The notes under the pieces: model-generated
The model's database searches: none
Seen by the model: the letters and a program-made list of their open reading frames with translations, nothing else
What the model was told of the DNA's origin: nothing
From: Perkinsus chesapeaki
Lineage: Eukaryota; Perkinsozoa; Perkinsida; Perkinsidae
Direction: 5' to 3'
DNA length: 21,345 nt
Assembly: GCA_013115145.1 (NCBI GenBank)
Contig: JAAPAO010000598.1
Span: forward strand, 1-21,345
Part shown: positions 15,247 through 21,345 of the stretch, piece by piece
Layout: each line of letters begins with the position of its first letter
Numbering within the stretch: the stretch's first letter is position 1
Position numbers and translations under genes: made by a program

Positions 15247-16798
15247 GATCTGTTATTTCGTCAGCCCCAGCGGTAAGATTTTCTTCTCTCGTAGTACGCG
15301 ATAGATAATTTGTGGTTGAAGCCTGTGAGACTTCGAATGGAGCAGTTTGACTAAATATTTACTTTGGTTCGATTTCTCCATGACAAATTTTGAGTCCTGA
15401 CTCCGTCAGAGACGAGACGCGGGTCTTAATCCTAGTTAAGGTATGTGTTTTCCAGCGAACAAAAGCTCAAGAAGGCTTCTTGTGGTGTAAGAAACTTTCT
15501 TAAAAGCTTCGATGCGTGCTCAACTATTTTACCGATCTCGATTGTATGTCTGAGTGTAAGGTGTTGATATAATAAGAGAGTATATATGTTTTGGGTGAAG
15601 AACTAACGTGCGTCGAATGGGCTAGTCTTATCGAGAGTATTTTCCAAGTCACATCAGTAGTGGTTGGATACTCGGTGGAAATAGGGCAAGTGTTGGCGCC
15701 TGGTTCGATGCCGACTGGGGTTAGCGAACCCATCGTTTGATTCTTTGCTTCCTCGGGACCTTTTTCCTAGTTTTTTTCATCTCACAGAGGTGGGATGAGA
15801 ATTAGAATCGCGCTTCAATCCTGTGCAAACTAGCTTTGTTGAATAGCTATCAAATAAACCATATCAATAAATAATAAGAAGCACCAGATGCATCATCCGC
15901 CTTCCAGATCCTATACCACACTTCCCTAAGTATCTAGCCATTCTATCAGATTGGCGTGATGCTGTAGGTCTAGTATCCAGAGAATCATATACCTTCCATT
16001 ACATACCTCTGAAACAAGGCGAAGGAAGTGTGGTATGAGCGGAGTATGCCTCCGCTTCAACTTCCATGTGGATTATAATGTCGCCGGCGGCTTCGCAACA
16101 TTGTTGCGACAGTGTTGTCAACACTACCGAGCACATGGCTTGCATCAGCAATGATTCATTTCGCCTCCCTGTCATCACATCCCTTCCAACCGCTTTTGCG
16201 ACGTTCCGCCATGATAGGGTTGTCATAGATATTACTTTACGTAATTGAGTGTTGGCAACAGTCGTCCTGAGAGTTAAATAAATTTGACGGATGGATTTAG
16301 TCTCTGAAGCAGCAATGTCGTCATCAATGTTGTACCTCTAGTGTTGGCTAATAAGAAGTTTCGGTTGTTGAGTTGCACGGGAATAGGGATCTGAACAGCA
16401 GCCTTGGCGGGACTGGGTAAAGTCGGGTAGCCGTGAAGAGCATGAAGTTCGCTCCTCGTGCTTTTCTATTGAACCTAATTTGACATATTTCAAGCCTGGA
16501 TGGTCTATTTTGATATGCAGTCGATTTTCTCAATCACCTGCTTACTGCCTCGGATGCGCAGGTTTATCAGTTAGCTTACTTCACACCGCTAGTATATCAT
16601 CATCTACATCTGCCTGGAATACTCAGTACTGCATCATGCATCAGCTGATCGTACACAGTTCATCTGTGAGAATAACCCTCCATGGTGGAAGTCTGCTTCT
16701 TGGTAAGCTCCTCATTGTTAATTTCTCGCTGTATTCTAAACTCGATATTCTCCATAATTTGTCTTCGGTCCTATTCTGTCTATCAGAATTTGTATAAA
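15247..16798. other. intergenic stretch without a supported gene
   Basis: Only short open frames occur, none resembling a known family. No tRNA or rRNA is recognisable. A 13-bp inverted repeat lies at 15913-15925 and 16024-16036. Between 16703 and 16785 there is a good intron-like segment (GTAAGC...ATCAG) whose upstream ATG at 16682 would be in frame with the EF-P-like start, so a short extra 5' exon of that gene is possible. Confidence 0.5.
15913..16036. repeat. 13-bp perfect inverted repeat, about 98 bp apart
   Basis: ATACCACACTTCC at 15913-15925 is matched by GGAAGTGTGGTAT at 16024-16036. The spacer shows no coding signal. It could be the ends of a tiny MITE-like element or the stem of a structured RNA; neither is supported further. 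Confidence 0.6.
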
Positions 16799-17809
16799 AT
16801 GACGTCTTCAATGTTGAAGGGTGGCTCCGTTCTCTTCTGCCAAAGGCGCGGATTCGCCATCACCAGCATCCGAGACGTCCGCCCTGGGCAAGTACTGAAG
16901 CTACAAGGAAAGTTTGACAGCTCTCCAGTCCAATACTGGAGGATCAACGAACTGAACCTTGTTAAACAGAAGCAAGAGGGTGTGGCCAGTTGCATAGCGG
17001 TAGTAAATGGGAAGCTCCAATCGGACAAGGCTCGGCGAGACCGATTAACAGTGTGCTGGAGTATCTACTCCGGAGCCGCCAACTTCCCTCGGTGGACCCT
17101 CGCAATACCGTCGCTAGGAAGGCGGGAAATGTAGCCGCCTCTCTTGAAAGTCCCTCGCCTCGCCATCGTGTGCACAAATCGTCTACTAGACAACCGTGGT
17201 CGTGGATTGCAGCGCCAGACCCATTTCTACAACCATCTTGGAAAGGACGGGGAAAATGCGTTGCTAAACAAGTTGGGGGTTGATAAGATAGATGGTATGG
17301 ATAGCCTCCGTTTGATAGAATATAATTGCACATATAGAACTGAGTACGCCTTTGGTGTTATACGTTGGCTGCGTATCCCTCAATCTTCAGATAGCGTACT
17401 TGAATTTATCCACTATGAAGAATGGTAAATGGAAAGCTCAAATGAAGGAGAGAGTGGACGGTGTGGAATACACTGTGATTGCTCATATAGCCTCTTCCTC
17501 AGTCGTTGAACTGGATACTAAGAACTGTCAAGTTCTCTACTACGATGAGGACGCTAGAATACTTTTTGTGAATGATGAGAACTTTAACCAGATTGAGATA
17601 CCTCTCCGACTAATCAAGGGTGCCGAGAAGCTCCTTCAAGGTACCTTCGTCCCTTGCTGTTGGCAATTCCTCATTTGCTGTGTTCAGCTGGAGACACTAT
17701 AGGAGTCGGAATGGACGGCGAAGTTATAGTGCAGATAAGCCTTCCAGGAGGAGTGATCCAACAGATAAGGTCCATTGGAGTAGATGATAACGATGATGGC
17801 GATAAATGA
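16799..17809 (+). CDS. translation elongation factor P-like protein, probably organellar, multi-exon
   Basis: EF-P binds the ribosome and helps peptide-bond formation at proline stretches; a eukaryotic copy normally serves mitochondria or a plastid. The N-terminal KOW-like domain starts MTSSMLKGGSVLFCQRRG and runs to RDVRPG (16799-16891). The middle OB domain is rebuilt by removing intron 17461-17502 (MKERVD joined to VVELDTKNCQVLYYDED), then ILFVNDENFNQIEIPLRL. After intron 17641-17687 comes the C-terminal OB domain (AGDTIGVGMDGEVIVQISLP) and an acidic end (DDNDDGDK) at TGA 17807-17809. The segment between RPG and MKERVD (16892-17420) is not resolved: a candidate exon near 17188-17240 reads RGRGLQRQTHFYNHLGK, which would put Arg where many EF-Ps have the modified Lys. 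A start at 16682 via an 83-nt intron is possible. No clear targeting peptide is seen. Confidence 0.75.
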
Positions 17810-19561
17810 ATGGTGCATGTTGTAAATAACAGAGTTTCTGCCGTATCGCACTTCAAGGAGAGTTCTAGTTCTCTTCAGTCAGTAACGATCTTTGAAGAGC
17901 AGGTGAAGCGATGAAAGCGAATAAAATTCACGAAAGATCTCAAATACACACCACTCATAATTGAACCTCCAATGCCCTGTTTGAGACCAAGGTGGAAACG
18001 CTCAAGAGATGAAGTGTCGTCGGGAGAGCCTCGCCGAGTAGGAGCTCCCTGTCGAGTTAAGCAATATGATGTAGCTCACACCTCCCCATAAGTAATTGCT
18101 TGTTGCACCTTAAAGGATAAGAACAGTAACAGAGGTTTATGCTTTCGTAAGGGCACCCCCGATATTGATTCGAGATTGACAATAACGCAAAGCTTGAATT
18201 GCGATGTGGTTTGCAAACCGTGCAGTGACAAAGTGGCTTGTGAGGAATACTGAATCAAGATCCATTGAGCATGTTGTTTAGTCTTCCGCCCAGCGTTCCG
18301 TGACATGGAGTGCCATCGGCGAGCACTATAATCCTACTCATGTGGACCCTGGTGCTCTCCTTGCCCTTCATGAGGCTTACAACTTCTGGAAAATATTATG
18401 TGTTTGTCGTTGGACATGTATTGCCACTGAGACGAATCGCTATTAACCTGCCCATGCTACATGATACAGTTGCGTAAAAACAACGGGAGTTGTGTGAAAT
18501 CGCTCCTTCGGAACGTCTAGGTCCTCCAATTCGCGGTAGATGCGTCCATGGGACGAGAGATGGAGGGGATGTGTGGACGGAACACGTTCTTGCTCAGTTC
18601 CCAACCCTAATAGAGATTGGTTTGTACAAGTCCCTCGCCTCACTAAACTCTTGCATACCTCTTTCTACTACAAAGTTCATAGCTAATCGATTACCGCGAT
18701 TTGGAAACTACGGTATTCGCGCAAATTCACGTGAAGTTCGTGCGCTTAAAGTTATGATCCCGAGAGCCTAGTGGCGGTTGCTCTATTCCAAGATTTCTTG
18801 TAGTGTTTTTGTTCGCGCAGAAGCACGCACGCGCCCCGCCCTGCACGCGTGCACTTCGCGCTGCACGCATGGGCCCCAGGTTTCACACCTCCGAGTGCTG
18901 CGATGAGCCGAAAGGAGCGGAAGGGTCCAGGACCTGAGGCGAACGATGATGTGGATGAGGCACGTCACCGTAAACGTCGTTAAGGGCTCAGCCTTTTGCT
19001 AAGAACGTCGAGTAAACGACTCGACGCTGCCACCACAAGTGTGCAGGGGCCCTCTTCGAGACGGTCACATAATGTCTAATGTCTCACATATGGTCTGTGA
19101 TAGTTTACACTCTGTAGCTCTTTGTAGTTTTCATAAGTACGCTATTCCCCCAAGAGCTTCTTGCCTTCTTCATCCATGATACGTTACGCGTGTAACCTCC
19201 CATTTGCTTATATGCTAACTTGTGTTCTGAACTGGAAAACAGACTATGACGAATGGGGGCAATGTCCGCCTCCGCGACTGACGACTAAGTCAACTAGCGT
19301 ATCACTTGCAGAGAGTAAATACGGATTTCTAAGAGATTTATTTTTCCAGCAACTGAGATTTCTCGAGATGCGCTTGTCTCCGCTGATGATTTGCACAGCT
19401 TCCTAGCTTCGATCTCAGGCTAGCCTTCTGCACACATGAGACCGTCTAGCTAATCCACGCTCTAGCTGGCTTCCGCTACAGCACCAATCTATTGGAGTGC
19501 GACTCTGGTTTGTGAATCGCTGTGACTCGTTTCGTTTGTAGCTTTTACTTTCGTTCCACAG
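17810..19561. other. 1.75-kb stretch without a supported gene
   Basis: I see only short open frames. The longest, 18490-18771 plus (93 codons), matches no family I know. A 26-codon ORF at 18903-18983 (MSRKERKGPGPE..., ending RHRKRR) has basic ends but no support. GC-rich GCACGC-type repeats lie at about 18820-18875. The last 100 bp must contain the promoter of the nucleotidase gene; no clear element is visible. Confidence 0.5.
19006..19026. repeat. 8-bp hairpin in the intergenic stretch
   Basis: CGTCGAGT (19006-19013) and ACTCGACG (19019-19026) form a perfect stem with a 5-base loop AAACG. No T-run or other context points to a function. Confidence 0.6.
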
Positions 19562-21345
19562 ATGTATAGAGGAGGTCTCTTGGTCTTCAATCTCGCTCTC
19601 GTGTCGGCCGCACCTTTCTTGGGTAAAGAGCCCAGCACTGCTAATAAGGTATCCATCACTCTATCTACTACTAATGATGTTTACTCTATGTATGCCCGCC
19701 CGATGTCTGGTAACGGATACTTCTTCGAAGGCACCCCTTCTGCTGACTTTTATTCAATGTGCGAGAAGGACGGTGATAACTGTTACGGCGAGGCCGCTGC
19801 CAAAGGCATGCCCGAAGCTGCTGTTGGTAAACTATATGAAATGGACATGCCAGCCACTGGTGGTAAAGTGATGACTAATGAAGACAGCGGTTGTGTAGAC
19901 CCTTCCCTGTTTGATGATATGGTACGTGATCCTTCTACAGCATGGGGTAATACAGCTCAAATGGCTGGTACGTATAAGTATCTTGGGCTTACTGCTGATA
20001 CTGATGAGTATATAAGTATGCTTCCTGGTGACTTCGTTGCGATGTCTTATCTCTCCTCCATCACTTACGGCGAGCATATGGTTGATATGATGAATGCGGG
20101 TGAAGTTGATTTGGTCACATTTGGCAATCATGAGTTTCAGTTTAAGAACAAGTGTCCTCCAGCTGACATGGCTAATCATCCTGAATATAATGATGTATGT
20201 GTCGCTTGGAACATGGCTACTGGTAACTTCCTTTACCTCGGTAGCAACGTATATGAGGATAAGGAGAAGACTGTTCGTTTCGGAAGCAAGTTGGAGGTTG
20301 ATGATGAGATATCTTTTGTCAACGCTACAGTCCCCAAGAACCAGAAGGTATTCGGTGAGGAGCCTAGCTATTATGCTATCTCTGGAAATTATTGGTATAA
20401 GATGGTTAAAGGTAAAAAAGTTTGTTTCGCTGGCACTACCGAGACTTCTGCTTCTCAATCGATCGTTGGCGACAGCAACGTATGGTTATCCGACATGATG
20501 GACGCTGGTGTTGATGCTACTCGCGAGATGAACGATGATGGTTGTAATTTAGTAATCGTTCTCACTCATCAACGTGAAGGTTTTGATGTCCTATTTTGGA
20601 GAAAGGCTGTTGTTGAGGAGGGTATCAAGATTGATGCTATTATCGGAGGTCATGATCATTTCCCAGCCTTCTTGAACTTGCAACATCCCACCAAGCCTGA
20701 TATAATCACTCCAGTATGGAAGATGGGCATGGACGGCCAAATGCTCGGCAAGTTTGTATTCGACTTTGATGATGAGAATCCAAATGGGAAGCTGAGATTT
20801 GCCCATGCCATACCTGTATTTGATGGTCAATGTGATCAACACTTTATTGGTACTGATAATGAAGAGTGGTGGAATAATAATGTTATGCAAACTTGGACTC
20901 ATTGGGTGGAGCCTATCAAACCTATGGCGGAGACCAACATGGATAATCTGCTCTTCAAGGGTTTGTATGATACTGCGGATATCAGGTCTGCCGAGTCGCG
21001 CGTTGGCAACATGTTAGCTGACCTCTTCCTGTGTAACTCGTCCGTTACTTTCGCAGCTCTTGATGGTGGTAACATTCGTTACGGATTGAGTCAGCTCTTT
21101 GCTGAACGTATTCCTCTTACCGAGTTGTACTTGTATGAAGAAAACCCTTTCCTTGGCGGATTGGTGTCTTATGATATGTCCTTGATGGAGTTGTTCGGTT
21201 ATGTACTCTACTCGGCTCCGATTGTGATGGGAATTGGAAATGCGGCTCGCCCTGTTACTTCCGGATTCGAGGTTGAGATCGACCCAGCAACTACTAAGCA
21301 CGGTGGTGTTACTCTCATCCGGTTTACTGGAACTAGTCACATGGC
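19562..21345 (+). CDS. secreted 5'-nucleotidase-family metallophosphatase, 3' end outside window
   Basis: Relatives remove phosphate from extracellular nucleotides so that nucleosides can be taken up. ATG at 19562 opens 594 codons with no stop or intron up to the edge. A signal peptide is likely (MYRGGLLVFNLALVSA). Metal-site motifs in order: TNDVY (Asp39, Tyr41), PGD (Asp157), GNHE (Asn189, His190), LTH (His336), GGHDH (His364, His366). The substrate-domain motif DGGNIR is at 501-506 and follows RVGNMLADLF. The order and spacing fit the UshA/CD73 family. Odd points: the first motif normally reads NDxH but has Tyr here, and the gene is intronless with codons strongly biased to T-ending forms (GCT, GGT, GAT, ACT), unlike the intron-rich genes to the left. 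This may reflect high expression, retroposition or transfer. A GPI or membrane anchor cannot be judged because the C-terminus is missing. Confidence 0.92.
   Translation, partial: MYRGGLLVFNLALVSAAPFLGKEPSTANKVSITLSTTNDVYSMYARPMSGNGYFFEGTPSADFYSMCEKDGDNCYGEAAAKGMPEAAVGKLYEMDMPATGGKVMTNEDSGCVDPSLFDDMVRDPSTAWGNTAQMAGTYKYLGLTADTDEYISMLPGDFVAMSYLSSITYGEHMVDMMNAGEVDLVTFGNHEFQFKNKCPPADMANHPEYNDVCVAWNMATGNFLYLGSNVYEDKEKTVRFGSKLEVDDEISFVNATVPKNQKVFGEEPSYYAISGNYWYKMVKGKKVCFAGTTETSASQSIVGDSNVWLSDMMDAGVDATREMNDDGCNLVIVLTHQREGFDVLFWRKAVVEEGIKIDAIIGGHDHFPAFLNLQHPTKPDIITPVWKMGMDGQMLGKFVFDFDDENPNGKLRFAHAIPVFDGQCDQHFIGTDNEEWWNNNVMQTWTHWVEPIKPMAETNMDNLLFKGLYDTADIRSAESRVGNMLADLFLCNSSVTFAALDGGNIRYGLSQLFAERIPLTELYLYEENPFLGGLVSYDMSLMELFGYVLYSAPIVMGIGNAARPVTSGFEVEIDPATTKHGGVTLIRFTGTSHM

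Noticed and set aside
15660-15735. GGTTCGAT string near 15700 suggesting a tRNA T-loop
   Set aside because: The flanking bases do not pair into a T stem and no acceptor or anticodon stem could be drawn.
18490-18771. 93-codon plus-strand ORF as a gene
   Set aside because: No domain, no partner exon and no similarity that I recognise; it is within the range expected by chance.
20094-20498. 134-codon plus-strand ORF and a 208-codon minus ORF (19832-20458)
   Set aside because: Both are shadows of the nucleotidase frame, which is open through the whole interval and carries all family motifs.

Overview
The window looks like the nuclear genome of a unicellular eukaryote. I favour an alveolate protist, possibly perkinsid-like, but that placement is inference. 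Protein-coding signal is broken by many very short GT...AG introns, mostly 38-50 nt with TCAG-type acceptors. Genes are tightly packed: about 170 bp separates the first two and about 160 bp the next two. Products are eukaryotic (a NIMA-type kinase, a WW/B-box protein) or organelle-related (an EF-P-like factor). There is also a decayed Helitron. No bacterial operon signals are seen.

Layout. Positions 1-263 hold a 38-bp tandem repeat in the 3' part of a multi-exon minus-strand gene (start 2777, running off the left edge) for a WW / B-box-like zinc-finger / WW-like protein. Positions 2944-5274 (minus) encode a NIMA-related (NEK) kinase with a long Ser-Pro-rich tail; its six exons join into an open frame of 594 residues. 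Positions 5431-11025 (minus) hold the most striking locus: eight consecutive truncated-hemoglobin (2/2 globin) domains read as one gene. Two domain types alternate (A-B-A-B-A-B-A-B), and domains 1-4 resemble domains 5-8 one for one, which suggests stepwise doubling 2 to 4 to 8. Positions 11339-14500 (minus) hold a broken Helitron: a Rep/HUH part and a Pif1-type helicase part, full of frameshifts and stops. The two parts are separated by about 1.1 kb that carries a zinc-finger ORF and two adjacent palindromes. Positions 14557-15246 (minus) hold an unrecognised ORF and a Cys-rich piece.

The right third is on the plus strand. Positions 16799-17809 encode an EF-P-like translation factor, probably organellar. 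From 19562 to the right edge there is one uninterrupted 1.78-kb exon for a secreted 5'-nucleotidase-family metallophosphatase, open at the edge, whose first metal-binding motif reads Asp-x-Tyr instead of Asp-x-His. Stretches 15247-16798 and 17810-19561 show no gene I can support.

The three left-hand genes are co-oriented but share no obvious pathway. The polyglobin probably concerns oxygen, NO or redox handling. The kinase and the WW/B-box protein could be cytoskeletal or ciliary, from family tendencies only. All exon joins were made by eye and need transcript support.
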